Source of the DNA: Rhodoplanes sp.
GTDB lineage: Bacteria; Pseudomonadota; Alphaproteobacteria; Rhizobiales; Xanthobacteraceae
Assembly: GCF_013377085.1 (NCBI RefSeq)
Contig: NZ_JACAAX010000025.1
Span: forward strand, 1 to 64,000
Length of the DNA stretch: 64,000 nt
Reading direction: 5' to 3'
The translations under genes were made by a program, and so were the position numbers. Below, piece after piece: positions 34,451-43,284 of the stretch. Every line of letters begins with the position of its first letter. The first letter of the stretch is position 1. The notes beneath the pieces are model-generated. The model was given only the letters and a program-made list of their open reading frames with translations. It ran no database searches and had not been told where the DNA came from.

Positions 34451-34777
34451 TCAGTCGGTCGCGCCGAGCTGGCCGACGGCGTCGTGATGCAGGTCGCCGA
34501 TCTTCTCGCTGATGGTGGTGCGCGACGTCGGCACGCCGGCGCGGTTGAGATCGTACCAGAGCTTGTGCACGATCGCGTCGCTGCCGCACACGGTGCCGGT
34601 GGCGTGCACCTCGGCGGCGTAGATCGTCAGCGTGTCGTCGCGCAGGTGCATGAGACGCCCGGCCCACAGCCCGGCGAGCGCATTGCGGCGCGCCACGATG
34701 CTGTCGCGGGTGTCGGCCTCGGGGCACCAGTGACGGGCGGTGGCGCGGCGGGCAATGGCTTCGACCTGTGTCGTCAT
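34451..34777 (-). CDS. Divergent DUF1476 (ATP synthase inhibitor zeta-like) protein
   Basis: A 108-residue protein. ARRNALAGLWAGRL, YAAEVHATG, HKLWYDLNRAGVPTS and IGDLHHDAVGQL align with the four-helix core of DUF1476, the family of the alphaproteobacterial F1-ATPase inhibitor zeta subunit. The usual N-terminus (TTFDDREKAFEKKFAHD), which forms the inhibitory helix, is replaced by an unrelated segment with a Cys (RHWCPEADTRD). It is therefore probably a paralogue that has lost or changed the inhibitory function. It lies just upstream of the Tat-GPx gene, perhaps in one operon. Confidence 0.65.
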   Translation of the reverse strand: MTTQVEAIARRATARHWCPEADTRDSIVARRNALAGLWAGRLMHLRDDTLTIYAAEVHATGTVCGSDAIVHKLWYDLNRAGVPTSRTTISEKIGDLHHDAVGQLGATD

Positions 34778-35121
34778 TCGGCATCTCCTTTGTGTGGCCG
34801 TCCGGACGTTCGAGCGTCTTCTCCCTCGCCGGGTTCGAGGCCGTCGCGACGAAGCGGCGACGGGCCGACCGGCGGTGCGGATCGGTACAACTACCTAACT
34901 GGCTGGGGCCGGCCTGTCCATAGGGGCGGGAATCGTGGGCTGCTTGCACGGTGGGGCTGTGGGATCGTGGGCGATTGGGACTGGACCGCACCGGCGCGTC
35001 GAACCGCCGCGGCTGGGCCGTGCACCAACCCTCGGTCGCAGGTCTGCGGACGAGGGAGAGCCCCGCGGCGAAAGGCGGGCCGCGCACCGGCGCGGGTGGA
35101 GCAGCACAAGGAGGACATGCC
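34778..35121. other. 344-base divergent gap, no gene recognised
   Basis: Between the DUF1476-like gene and the secreted Cys-rich protein no frame on either strand has convincing composition. Promoters for both divergent genes must lie here. Around 34880-34895 the sequence is locally AT-richer (CGGTACAACTACCTAAC). Confidence 0.4.
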
Positions 35122-35379
35122 ATGACGACGAGGACGAGAAAGACGAGGCTGCTGGCGATGGGTGTCGTGCTCGCGGCAGTCGGCGGCGTGACGGCGGCGA
35201 GCGCCCAGGGCGAGTATCGCGGCACGCCGTCCCAGCAGCGGGCCTGCCGGCCCGACGTGTTCCGCCTCTGCGCCGGCGAGATCCCGAACGTGCGCGCCAT
35301 CACGGCCTGCCTGGCGGCCCGGATCAGCCGGCTGAGCCCGGATTGCCGCACCGTCTTCGAGGCCGCCGGCTACAAGTAG
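35122..35379 (+). CDS. Small secreted cysteine-rich-repeat protein
   Basis: An 85-residue protein with a signal peptide (basic MTTRTRKTR, hydrophobic LLAMGVVLAAVGGV, cleavage near ASA-Q at about 29). The mature part contains CRPDVFRLCAG...ITACLAARISRLSPDCR, four cysteines in the spacing of the bacterial cysteine-rich repeat (PF00839-like). ATG at 35122 has a near-perfect AAGGAGGACA site. Related proteins are common in Rhizobiales and have no established function to my knowledge. Confidence 0.8.
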   Translation: MTTRTRKTRLLAMGVVLAAVGGVTAASAQGEYRGTPSQQRACRPDVFRLCAGEIPNVRAITACLAARISRLSPDCRTVFEAAGYK

Positions 35380-35485
35380 TCGCGCCGTCACCGGCGATCG
35401 ACGAGACCCTGCCGCGCGTCGACACATCGTCCGGCTTGTTCGAACCCCGCATCCCACCTATTTCGGGGGCGGGGGAACGGACGGC

Positions 35486-36073
35486 ATGGACACGGCGAGT
35501 CTCGAGGCGGTCGACGAGCGGATGATGCGGCGGGCGATCTCGCTCGGCGCCGGCGGCGGACGGCGCGAGCTGCCGTTCGCCTGCGTGATCTGCCGCGACG
35601 AGGAGGTCATCGCCGAGTCGACCAACGCGGTGCGCCGCGACCAGGACGTCACGCGCCATGCCGAGATCGTCGCCATGGCGCAGGCGCGCCGCGTGCTCGG
35701 CCGGCGCAGCCTCGCCGGCTGCACGCTCTACACCACGGTCGAGCCCTGCGCGATGTGTGCTTTCGCAATCCGCGAGTCGCGGGTCGCCCGCGTCGTCTAT
35801 GCGTTGCGCTCCCCCATGATGGGCGGCCACTCGAAGTGGAACATCCTCGACGATCCTGGGCTGTCGCGGTCGATGCCCGAGGTGTTCGGCGCGCCGCCCG
35901 ACGTGCGGCCGGACGTGCTGGCGCGCGACGTCGAGCGCGGCTGGTTCGCCTGGAACCCGCTGGTCTGGGGCATCATCCGCATGCGCGGTTGCTTCGCGGT
36001 CCATCACGGCGCGCCACCGCCGTCCGGCCGCGGGCGTCGTCGCACGCTGCGCTCGTTCCTTCCGGGGTTTTGA
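35486..36073 (+). CDS. Nucleoside/cytosine deaminase family protein
   Basis: A 195-residue zinc-dependent deaminase. The catalytic HAE motif is RHAEI (His58, Glu60) and the zinc-binding PCAMC has Cys88 and Cys91. The C-terminal half (GHSKWNILDDPGLSRSMPEVFG) resembles the tRNA-adenosine/guanine deaminase branch, with an extra basic tail. The substrate could be a free base, nucleoside or tRNA; it is unlikely to be the essential TadA because of its divergent core. The start at 35486 follows the weak purine stretch GGGGGCGGGGG. Confidence 0.82.
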   Translation: MDTASLEAVDERMMRRAISLGAGGGRRELPFACVICRDEEVIAESTNAVRRDQDVTRHAEIVAMAQARRVLGRRSLAGCTLYTTVEPCAMCAFAIRESRVARVVYALRSPMMGGHSKWNILDDPGLSRSMPEVFGAPPDVRPDVLARDVERGWFAWNPLVWGIIRMRGCFAVHHGAPPPSGRGRRRTLRSFLPGF

Positions 36074-36085
36074 AGCGGGCTCTCC

Positions 36086-36256
36086 TCAGCCGATCCGGTA
36101 CGTCAGCACGGTGGGGCCGAGGGCGATGCCGTGGGCGCCGCGGATCGGGAGCAGCAGGCCGAGCAGCAGGCAGGCCAGGAACAGGATCGCGAGCGTGATC
36201 GCGAGGGTCCGGCCGGGACCGGCCGGGAGCGGCGGAAGGGTCGAGCGGGCGGCCAT
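36086..36256 (-). CDS. Small single-pass membrane protein (56 residues)
   Basis: This short frame reads MAARSTLPPLPAG, then a strong hydrophobic helix (LAITLAILFLACLLLGLLLP, about residues 18-37) and a short tail with GALGP-like residues ending in LTYRIG. ATG at 36256 has a perfect AAGGAGG site seven bases upstream, the best evidence that it is real. It converges on the deaminase gene. No family was recognised. Confidence 0.65.
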   Translation of the reverse strand: MAARSTLPPLPAGPGRTLAITLAILFLACLLLGLLLPIRGAHGIALGPTVLTYRIG

Positions 36257-36466
36257 GGGAGCCTCCTTCTCGCTTGAAGATCCTGGAAAAACGGCAGCAC
36301 GGACGCGGCCGTCGCGCCATGCGCCACGTCAAGAATCCAGAATACGCGGTGCTAACCACGCCGGCCGAAGCGGAGCCTCGGGGCGTCCGTTCTGCGCTTT
36401 CGGCTCGAACGGCCTCCCGGTGCGGCGGCACCAATACGCACGAGCCGAAGTCGCCAGGACCCCCCG

Positions 36467-36652
36467 ATGTCTGCCCTCGAACGCACCACCTTTGCCCTCG
36501 CCGGGATTGCGCTCGTGCTGTGCGGGCTCGCCTGGAGCGGCTGGGCCGCCGGTCAGCGCGGACGGTCGGATCGCTTCGCCGGCGCGTTCGCCGCGTCGGC
36601 CACGATCGGCGCGCCGGCGGCCTGCGAGCGCCCGGTGCGGGCCGGCGGATGA
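36467..36652 (+). CDS. Hypothetical small membrane protein (61 residues)
   Basis: MSALERTTFALAGIALVLCG begins with a short soluble stretch and a single hydrophobic helix, followed by a polar tail with one Cys. The ribosome site (AGGA, about ten bases upstream) is modest. No family recognised; may be genuine but weakly supported. Confidence 0.4.
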   Translation: MSALERTTFALAGIALVLCGLAWSGWAAGQRGRSDRFAGAFAASATIGAPAACERPVRAGG

Positions 36653-36678
36653 GCGCAAGTGTGACGCGACGCGCGCGT

Positions 36679-37143
36679 TCAGCGTCGGGCGAGCCAGCGG
36701 GCGAGGCCGGCCTCGCCCTGCCGCATCACGATGCCGTGGTTCCACACGAAGGCTTTTCGCGCGATCGGGGCGACGAGGCGCAGGCCGGGTGCCGTGACCC
36801 TGACGGTCCAGTCGTAGCGCAAACGGGTGCCGGACCTCGTCGGCGTCAGCAGCCAGCGGCCGGTGCCGACGAGCGCGCCGCGCGCCTCGCCCTCGATCAG
36901 CGCGAGAGGCTCGACCCGGGTGGTGAGGACCTCGAACGCGAGCCTGTAGGGCAGGGCCGTCTTCCATTCGAACTGCAGGCACGAGCCGACACCGCTCGGA
37001 TCGCCCGCCGCGATCACCTCGGCGCGGGTGACGGCGGGCCACCATGTCGGCCACTCGGCCGGACGCATCAGCGCCTCCCACACGAGCTCGGGCGGGGCGG
37101 CGAGGTTCCAATCGCTGACCAGGCGGAAGTCGGCGCTCGACAT
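36679..37143 (-). CDS. SRPBCC-family (polyketide cyclase/START-like) protein
   Basis: A 154-residue protein of the Bet v1-like fold. The start FRLVSDWNLAAPPELVWEAL, the WPTWWPAV motif and the C-terminal helix KAFVWNHGIVMRQGEAGLARWL are typical of SRPBCC proteins with a hydrophobic cavity. It probably binds or modifies a lipid or aromatic ligand. It is divergent from the DUF2339 gene, with 132 bases between. Confidence 0.85.
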   Translation of the reverse strand: MSSADFRLVSDWNLAAPPELVWEALMRPAEWPTWWPAVTRAEVIAAGDPSGVGSCLQFEWKTALPYRLAFEVLTTRVEPLALIEGEARGALVGTGRWLLTPTRSGTRLRYDWTVRVTAPGLRLVAPIARKAFVWNHGIVMRQGEAGLARWLARR

Positions 37144-37275
37144 GATCGAGCGATCCCCGACAATTGCGGCCGGGCGAGGGCGCCCGGCGAATCACGGCAC
37201 CCGAGCGGGTGTGCGATCGGCAAACGTGATCACCGGATCGGCGTCCGCATGCGCGCCGGGACTTAGGGGGCGAAG

Positions 37276-40005
37276 ATGGAATTCCTGGCGCTGCTGGCCG
37301 CCGTCGCGGCGATCATCCTCGCCTGGGGCGAGCGGCGCCGCATCGCCGCGCTGCGCGCCCGGCTGATCGGGCTCGAACAGCAGGTCGCGGCGCTGCGCGA
37401 CGCGGGCCCTCGCGTGATCGCGGCGGGCGACGCCGCGATGCCGTCGCCCGAGTCCGCCCCGCAGCGGGCGCCGGAGGCGGCGGCTCCGCCCGAGCCGGTT
37501 GCGGAACCGATCTCCGTCGGGGCGATCCAGCCGGCCGCGTCGGAAGCGATACCGGAGGCCCCGCCGCCTTTGGTCCCGCCCGAGGCGGCGCCCGAGCCGG
37601 TTCCGGCGCGCGGCTTCGAGGAGCGCTTCGGCACTCAATGGGTGGTCTGGGTCGGCGGTGTCGCGCTGGCGCTCGGCGGCATCTTTCTGGTGCGCTACTC
37701 GATCGAGCAGGGCCTGATCGGCCCCGGCGTGCGGGTGATGCTCGGCGCGCTGCTCGCGATCGCGCTGATCGCCGCCGGCGAATGGACGCGGCGCAACGAG
37801 CTGCGCAGCGGGATCGGCCAGATCGGTGCCGCCCACATCCCGAGCATCCTCACGGCCGCCGGCACCACGGTCGCCTACGCGACCGTCTATGCGGCCTATG
37901 CGCTGTACGGCTTCCTGGCGCCACCGCTGGCCTTCCTGCTGCTCGGCATCGTCGCGCTGGCGACGCTCGCGGCCGCGCTGCTGCACGGGCCGGCGCTCGC
38001 CGGACTTGGTCTGGTCGGCGCCTATGTGACGCCCGTGCTGGTCTCGACCGAGGAGCCGAGTTTTTGGGCGCTTTATCTTTATTTGATCGTCGTCACAGCG
38101 GCGGCGTTCGCGCTGGCGCGCGCAAAACTGTGGCGCTGGCTCGCCGTCACGGCGCTGTGCTTCGCCACCTTGTGGACGCTGCCCGGGATCGCCGAGGCGG
38201 CAGTCGCGACGGCGCTGCCCCACACCGTCTATGTCGTGATCGGCTTCGCGCTCGCCGCCGCCATGATCGTCGCCGGCCTGTTGTTCGGGCCCGCCGCCAC
38301 GCCCGACACGATCGACGAGATCTCGTCGCTGGCGCTCGCCGCCTGGCTGGTGCCGGCGGCGCTGCTGACCACGGTGAGCGGCCACGACTCGGTCGCGCTG
38401 ACCGGCTTCGTGCTGCTGGTCCTCGCCACGGTGGGGATCGCGCAAAGATCGCCGGCGGCGCTCGCCGCCGTGCCGGTGGCGGCCGGTCTCGCCGTGCTGG
38501 TGATGGCCGAATGGGCGACCGAGACGCGGCTCGACAGTCTGATCGCGCCGGCCGGCCCGGTCGCCGGCGTGGTGCCGGAGCCGGAGCGCGCCTCCTTCAC
38601 GCTGCATCTCCTGGCCGGCTTCGGCTTCGCGGCGCTGTTCGGCCTCGTCGGCTTCTTCGCGCAAGGACGATCGGAGCGGTCCGTGGTGCCGCAGGTGTGG
38701 GCGTGGTGCGCCATCGCGACCCCGGTCGCGGTGCTGATCGCGCTGTATTGGCGGATCGCCGGCTTCGACCGCTCGATCCCGTTCGCCGGCCTTGCCCTGC
38801 TGCTCGCCGCGCTGTTCGCCGTCGCGACCGAGACGCTCGGCCGGCGGCCGTCGCGCCCGGGTCTCGGTGCCGGACAGGCCATCTTCGCCGTCGGCGCCGT
38901 CGCGGCGCTGGCGCTCGCCCTCACCATGGCGCTGGAGAAGGGCTTTCTGACGATCGCGCTCGCCTTGACGGTGGCGGGCATCGCCTTCGTCGAGCGGCAC
39001 CGGCCGCTGCCGGCGCTGCGGTATCTCGCCGCCGGCGTCGCCCTGGTCGTGCTCGCCCGCATCGGCTGGGAGCCGCGCATCGTCGGCGACGCGGTCGGCA
39101 CGACGCCGATCTTCAACTGGCTGCTGTGGGGTTATGGCGTGCCGGCGCTGGCCTTCTGGACGGGCGGCCATCTGTTGCGCAAGCGCGCCGACGACGGCTC
39201 GGCCCGCACCGTCGACACGCTGGCGATCCTGTTCACGGTGCTGCTGGTGTCGCTGGAAATCCGCCACACCGTCCAGGGCGGCGACGTCTATCGGATGGTC
39301 AGTCCGCTGACCGAGGTCGGCCTGCAGGTCTCCGCCTGGCTGGCGCTGGCGATCGGACTCGAGCGGGTGCGGCTGCGGACCGGCTCGATCGTCCACAATG
39401 TCGGTGCCGTGGTGATGGCGGTGCTGGCGCTCGCCGGCATCGCGGTCGGCCTCGTGCTGCTCGTCAATCCGGTGGTGACGGGCGACGCGGTCGGCGGCCC
39501 GGTGGTCAACCTTGTGCTGCTCGGCTACGGACTGCCGGCCGTGCTCGCCACCGTGCTGGCGCTGGTCGCGCGCGACACGCGGCCGATGGCCTACCGGGCC
39601 GTCGCCGCCACGGCCGCGGTCGGGTTGTCGCTCCTGTGGCTCAGCCTGGAAATCAGGCGGGCCTATCACGGCGCCGTGCTGACCGTCGGGCCGACCACGG
39701 ATGTCGAGCAGTACACCTATTCGGCCGCGTGGCTCGCCTTCGGCGTGGTGCTGCTGCTCGCCGGGATTCTGTTGCGCTCGCAGCCGGCGCGGCTCGCCTC
39801 CGCCGCCGTCGTCACGCTGACGATCGCAAAAGTGTTTCTCTACGACATGGCCGGCCTCACCGGCATTTTCCGGGCGCTGTCGTTCATCGGGCTGGGGCTG
39901 GTGCTGGTCGGCATCGGGCTCCTCTACCAGCGCCTGCTGTTCCCGCGACGGCCGGCGCGACCGCCGGCGGCGCCGGCGCCCGGAGGCATGTCGGCGGCAC
40001 CTTGA
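37276..40005 (+). CDS. DUF2339 large integral membrane protein
   Basis: A 909-residue protein with one N-terminal helix, a short coiled-coil-like stretch (ERRRIAALRARLIGLEQQV), a Pro/Ala/Glu-rich linker, and then more than 20 hydrophobic segments from about residue 125 (RFGTQWVVWVGGVALALGGIF). This matches DUF2339, a family of giant membrane proteins of unknown function. Conserved motifs such as FGTQWVVWVGG and YDMAGLTGIFRALSFIGLG are present. It is followed 60 bases later by another membrane protein gene. Confidence 0.88.
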   Translation: MEFLALLAAVAAIILAWGERRRIAALRARLIGLEQQVAALRDAGPRVIAAGDAAMPSPESAPQRAPEAAAPPEPVAEPISVGAIQPAASEAIPEAPPPLVPPEAAPEPVPARGFEERFGTQWVVWVGGVALALGGIFLVRYSIEQGLIGPGVRVMLGALLAIALIAAGEWTRRNELRSGIGQIGAAHIPSILTAAGTTVAYATVYAAYALYGFLAPPLAFLLLGIVALATLAAALLHGPALAGLGLVGAYVTPVLVSTEEPSFWALYLYLIVVTAAAFALARAKLWRWLAVTALCFATLWTLPGIAEAAVATALPHTVYVVIGFALAAAMIVAGLLFGPAATPDTIDEISSLALAAWLVPAALLTTVSGHDSVALTGFVLLVLATVGIAQRSPAALAAVPVAAGLAVLVMAEWATETRLDSLIAPAGPVAGVVPEPERASFTLHLLAGFGFAALFGLVGFFAQGRSERSVVPQVWAWCAIATPVAVLIALYWRIAGFDRSIPFAGLALLLAALFAVATETLGRRPSRPGLGAGQAIFAVGAVAALALALTMALEKGFLTIALALTVAGIAFVERHRPLPALRYLAAGVALVVLARIGWEPRIVGDAVGTTPIFNWLLWGYGVPALAFWTGGHLLRKRADDGSARTVDTLAILFTVLLVSLEIRHTVQGGDVYRMVSPLTEVGLQVSAWLALAIGLERVRLRTGSIVHNVGAVVMAVLALAGIAVGLVLLVNPVVTGDAVGGPVVNLVLLGYGLPAVLATVLALVARDTRPMAYRAVAATAAVGLSLLWLSLEIRRAYHGAVLTVGPTTDVEQYTYSAAWLAFGVVLLLAGILLRSQPARLASAAVVTLTIAKVFLYDMAGLTGIFRALSFIGLGLVLVGIGLLYQRLLFPRRPARPPAAPAPGGMSAAP

Positions 40006-40065
40006 GGCCTCGCACTAGGCGCCCTACGATCGGGGACGCGCGTCGCTCCGGCCGAGGGTGCGGAC

Positions 40066-40656
40066 ATGCAGAAGCTCAGGGACGAGATCGTCGAGGCGCA
40101 GAAGGCCCGCCTCGATCTGGTCAAGTGGAAGCTGATCATCGTGTCGGCGCTCGGCGCCGCTGCGATCGGCCTGTCGCCGCTGACCGAGAAGACCTGGAAC
40201 AGCAGTCTGCTCGGCCTGCTGGCCCTGGTGCCGCTGGTGTCGCTGTATGTCGACAGCCTCTGCTATCACATCGCGCTCCGCACCGTGGTGATCGGCGCCT
40301 TCCTGGGAAGCTGCCGGATCCACGCGCTCGACGTCTTCGCCAAGTCCGACGATCTTCGTGTCTTCCACGCCTACGAGAAGTTCGCCGCGGTGGCGCGGGG
40401 CCGGCACGGCGCCTTCTCGCTGGAGGACTGGGCGCTGGCGTGGTCCACCGGCGTGCTGTCGGCCGGCAATGTGGTGCTCGGTCTTGTCCTGATGATGCGA
40501 CGCGGCGGCGGGACGGCTGGTCCGGACCTGCCGATCCATCTGCCGTTGATCGCATCGGGACTGGCTGGGGCGGTCGGCGCCTATCTGCTGCTGCAGCAGT
40601 TCAGGGAACGCACCCGCGCAGTGGAGAGCTGCGAGCCGCCGCCCTGTGCGCCGTGA
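40066..40656 (+). CDS. Hypothetical membrane protein
   Basis: A 196-residue protein with an N-terminal amphipathic helix (MQKLRDEIVEAQKARLDLVK), then about four hydrophobic segments (IIVSALGAAAIGL, LLGLLALVPLVSLYV, NVVLGLVLMM, LPLIASGLAGAVGAYLLL). It is not recognised beyond that. Conserved-looking residues EKTWNSSLLGLLALVP and YVDSLCYHIALRT suggest a real family. It lies downstream of the DUF2339 gene and converges on the BcsS gene. Confidence 0.7.
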   Translation: MQKLRDEIVEAQKARLDLVKWKLIIVSALGAAAIGLSPLTEKTWNSSLLGLLALVPLVSLYVDSLCYHIALRTVVIGAFLGSCRIHALDVFAKSDDLRVFHAYEKFAAVARGRHGAFSLEDWALAWSTGVLSAGNVVLGLVLMMRRGGGTAGPDLPIHLPLIASGLAGAVGAYLLLQQFRERTRAVESCEPPPCAP

Positions 40657-40674
40657 TGTCGGGTCGCAGCAGCC

Positions 40675-41436
40675 TCACTGCTTGGTCAGCACGCCGAGCC
40701 GGACATAGGCGCCGGCGCGATCGTCCGAGTCGGTCACCCAGCCCATGCCGGCCGACCACTCGTACGGACCGAGCCGCCACGCCGTGACGTGGACGCCGGC
40801 GCGGAGCTGGCGATAGGTGTCGTCGCCGAAGGCCTGCAGCTCGGGGCCGACATAGACGCCGCCGAACAGGGGCTCGAGCACCCGCCAGCCGAACGCCGCC
40901 TGCAGCGCGTAGCTGCCGCCGACCGACGACCACGAGCCGGCTGCCTTGACCATGGTGTCGGGCAGGGGCTCCCACCAGGTCTCGATGCCGAGGCGCACGC
41001 CCGCATGGGTGCCGCGCAGCGGATTGCCGAGATCGGCCGGCAGGGTCCAGTGGTATTGTATGTCCGGCCCGGCATACGCGACCGCGATGAAACGGTCGTG
41101 CCGAAAAATCCAGCCCGGCGCCACGGTGCCGAGGGCGTGGGCGGCGTAAATCTGCGTGGTGCCGTTGCGGTACTGATAGGTACCGGCGCCGGCCAGCACC
41201 TTGAGGACGAGACCGTCCTGTGCGAGGCCGTCGGGCGCCCAGGCGAAGCCGCCGTGCAAAAAACCTCCGGCCCGCCAGAGATCGGTGCCGCCGAACATCA
41301 TGATCTGATCGGCCTCGAGCGCCGCGAGCATCTCGGCCGAGACCGGTCCGGCCGGCATCGGGTCGGCTGATGCGCTCGCGACGGCACCGAGCAACGCGGT
41401 CGCCAAAGCAACCGCGCCGATTCCCGACCGGCTCAT
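40675..41436 (-). CDS. bcsS: Cellulose biosynthesis protein BcsS family
   Basis: A 253-residue predicted outer-membrane barrel or periplasmic protein with a signal peptide (cleavage near ASA-DP, about residue 24). FGGTDLWRAGGFLHGGFAWA and DGLVLKVLAGAGTYQYRN match the BcsS family that occurs with alphaproteobacterial cellulose genes. No bcsA or bcsB is nearby here, so it is either a dispersed paralogue or part of a cluster elsewhere. Alternating hydrophobic residues in the second half fit beta strands. Confidence 0.8.
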   Translation of the reverse strand: MSRSGIGAVALATALLGAVASASADPMPAGPVSAEMLAALEADQIMMFGGTDLWRAGGFLHGGFAWAPDGLAQDGLVLKVLAGAGTYQYRNGTTQIYAAHALGTVAPGWIFRHDRFIAVAYAGPDIQYHWTLPADLGNPLRGTHAGVRLGIETWWEPLPDTMVKAAGSWSSVGGSYALQAAFGWRVLEPLFGGVYVGPELQAFGDDTYRQLRAGVHVTAWRLGPYEWSAGMGWVTDSDDRAGAYVRLGVLTKQ

Positions 41437-41657
41437 GGCACGATCCTATGGAAACCGGACTGCTCAGGTTCGCCGCACCCGAGTTGTAAATCTAGCGAGC
41501 CGCACGTCGCCGGTCCACGCGAACAAATCCGGAAAACAGGTTGCGCATTGTCTGACGGCAACGCAGCGTGGCGTGGAGGCCACATCAGCCGGCGCATCTT
41601 GCAGTCGGCGCGCTAGCCCGTGCTAGGATCGCGGCTCCCGTCGTGCAGGACGATCCC

Positions 41658-42908
41658 ATGCCCCCGATTCCGTCGCGCACTCATCCCGCGGCCGGCGACG
41701 CCGCGCAGCAGACGCGGCGCTCGATCGCCTTTCTCAACGCGGCGCACGGCATCGACCACTTCGTGCTCGGCATCTTTCCGACCGTGGTGATCGGCCTCGA
41801 GGCGGTCTACCAGCGGCCCTATTCGGAGCTGATCGTCCTCTCCACCGCGATGTTCGTCGCCTTCGGGCTGTTCTCGCTGCCGGCCGGCTGGCTCGCCGAC
41901 CGCTTCAGCCGGCGCGCCATGATGGCGGCGTTCTTCGTCGGCTGCGGCATTGCGCTCTTCGGCTGCGCCGTGGCGCCGACGCTGCCGATGCTCGCGGTCG
42001 GGCTGTTCATGCTCGGCGTGTTCGCGGCGATCTATCACCCGGTCGGCATGGCGATGCTGATCGAGGCGTCGGGCGCCCGCGGCCGCACGCTAGCCTTCAA
42101 CGGCGTGTGCGGCAATCTCGGCGTCTCGCTCGCCTCCGGCGTCACCGCGGTGCTGGCCTCCTGGCTCGGCTGGCGCGGCGCCTTCTGGGTCCCGGCGATC
42201 GTCTGCATCGCGGTCGGCATCGCCTATCTGGCGATGGTCGCCGACGATCGCCACGAGACCGGCAGCCGCAAGCGCGTCGCCGAGATCGTGCTGCCGCGCG
42301 GTGCCGCGATCGCCTTCTTCAGCCTCTACGTGATCATCTCGTTCTGCGGCGGGCTCACCTTCAACACCATCGTGGTGGCGCTGCCCAAGATCGTCGACGA
42401 GCGGCTCGGCGGCGGCGTCGCGCTCGCCGCGGTGGGCGGGCTGGCGACGACGGTGTTCCTGTGCGGCGCGGTGGCGCAACTGGTGGTCGGCCGCATCGCC
42501 GAGCGGGTGGCGCCGCATCTGCTGTTCGCGCTGGTGGTGGCGCTGTTGTTCGTCGGCGCTGCCTGGGCCGTGCAGGCGAACGGCATGGTGCTGATCGCCG
42601 CGCTCGCTGTGGTGATGGCGGCGCTGTACGGGCAGGTGACGGTCGGCGACATGGTGATCGCTCGCTACACGGCCGATGCCTGGCGCGGCCGCGTCTATGC
42701 GGTGCGGTACTTTTTGTCGTTCGCCTCGTCGGGCGTCGCCGTGCCCGTGATCGCCGTGCTGCATGCGCGCGGCGGCTTCGACCTGGTGCTGGTGGCGCTG
42801 GTCGTGGTGGCAGGGCTGTTTCTCGCCGCCGTGCTCGGCCTCGTCGCGGTGGTGACGCTGGCGAGCCCGCGGATCGCGGTCGCGCCCGGCGCGGCGCCGG
42901 CCGAGTAG
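41658..42908 (+). CDS. MFS transporter
   Basis: A 416-residue major-facilitator protein with 12 predicted helices. AAHGIDHFVLGIFPTVV marks the first helix, GWLADRFSRRAMM is a clear motif A, and a second-half loop reads GRIAERVAPHL. The start at 41658 (MPPIPSRTHP) follows GCAGGA; 30 more upstream codons are rejected. Substrate unknown. No partner gene is adjacent. Confidence 0.85.
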   Translation: MPPIPSRTHPAAGDAAQQTRRSIAFLNAAHGIDHFVLGIFPTVVIGLEAVYQRPYSELIVLSTAMFVAFGLFSLPAGWLADRFSRRAMMAAFFVGCGIALFGCAVAPTLPMLAVGLFMLGVFAAIYHPVGMAMLIEASGARGRTLAFNGVCGNLGVSLASGVTAVLASWLGWRGAFWVPAIVCIAVGIAYLAMVADDRHETGSRKRVAEIVLPRGAAIAFFSLYVIISFCGGLTFNTIVVALPKIVDERLGGGVALAAVGGLATTVFLCGAVAQLVVGRIAERVAPHLLFALVVALLFVGAAWAVQANGMVLIAALAVVMAALYGQVTVGDMVIARYTADAWRGRVYAVRYFLSFASSGVAVPVIAVLHARGGFDLVLVALVVVAGLFLAAVLGLVAVVTLASPRIAVAPGAAPAE

Positions 42909-43186
42909 GGCGGTGGCGTTCTCACGTCGCCGAGCGGTGGCGTCGCCCGGTGGCGCGACAGCGGTAACCGGGTCCGAATCACGACGCTCAGAAAATCTTT
43001 TACGCGTTAACGGGTCGTTAACCGTGACGGCGCATCATGATCAGGACAAAGGCGTTCAGGCGCCGACGACCACGGCGCTCACGGTGACGCCGGATGAACG
43101 CGCACTGTGGACTGCGTGGTCGTTGACTTAATCCCGCACGGGGGCGGGCTTGGGGGACGGGCGCCTTCTTCGGCGCCGACGACGAA
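42909..43186. other. Gap between MFS gene and orphan terminator
   Basis: No protein-coding frame is convincing. There is an AT-rich patch at 42985-43020 (AATCTTTTACGCGTTAACGGGTCG) and a TTGACTTAAT stretch near 43124, either of which could be a promoter for a short transcript ending at the terminator at 43187-43215. Confidence 0.35.
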
Positions 43187-43215
43187 AGGCCCGGGCCCAT
43201 GCCCGGGCCTTTTTT
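43187..43215 (+). terminator. Orphan Rho-independent terminator
   Basis: AGGCCCGGGC and GCCCGGGCCT form a 10-bp stem with a CCAT loop, followed by five further T residues. A second hairpin (GGCGCC TTCTTC GGCGCC) precedes it at about 43160. It lies 280 bases after the nearest plus-strand stop, so it may end an unannotated small RNA rather than the MFS mRNA. Confidence 0.75.
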
Positions 43216-43284
43216 CGTATCCGGGGTCGGTGTGTGCGGATCGCACACGCACTCGTGTCGCCGGGATGCCGGCCGTGCCGAGTC

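Noticed and set aside
35420..35470. tRNA-like TTCGAACC sequence
   Set aside because: The bases around it do not form a T-arm stem, no acceptor stem or anticodon arm can be drawn.
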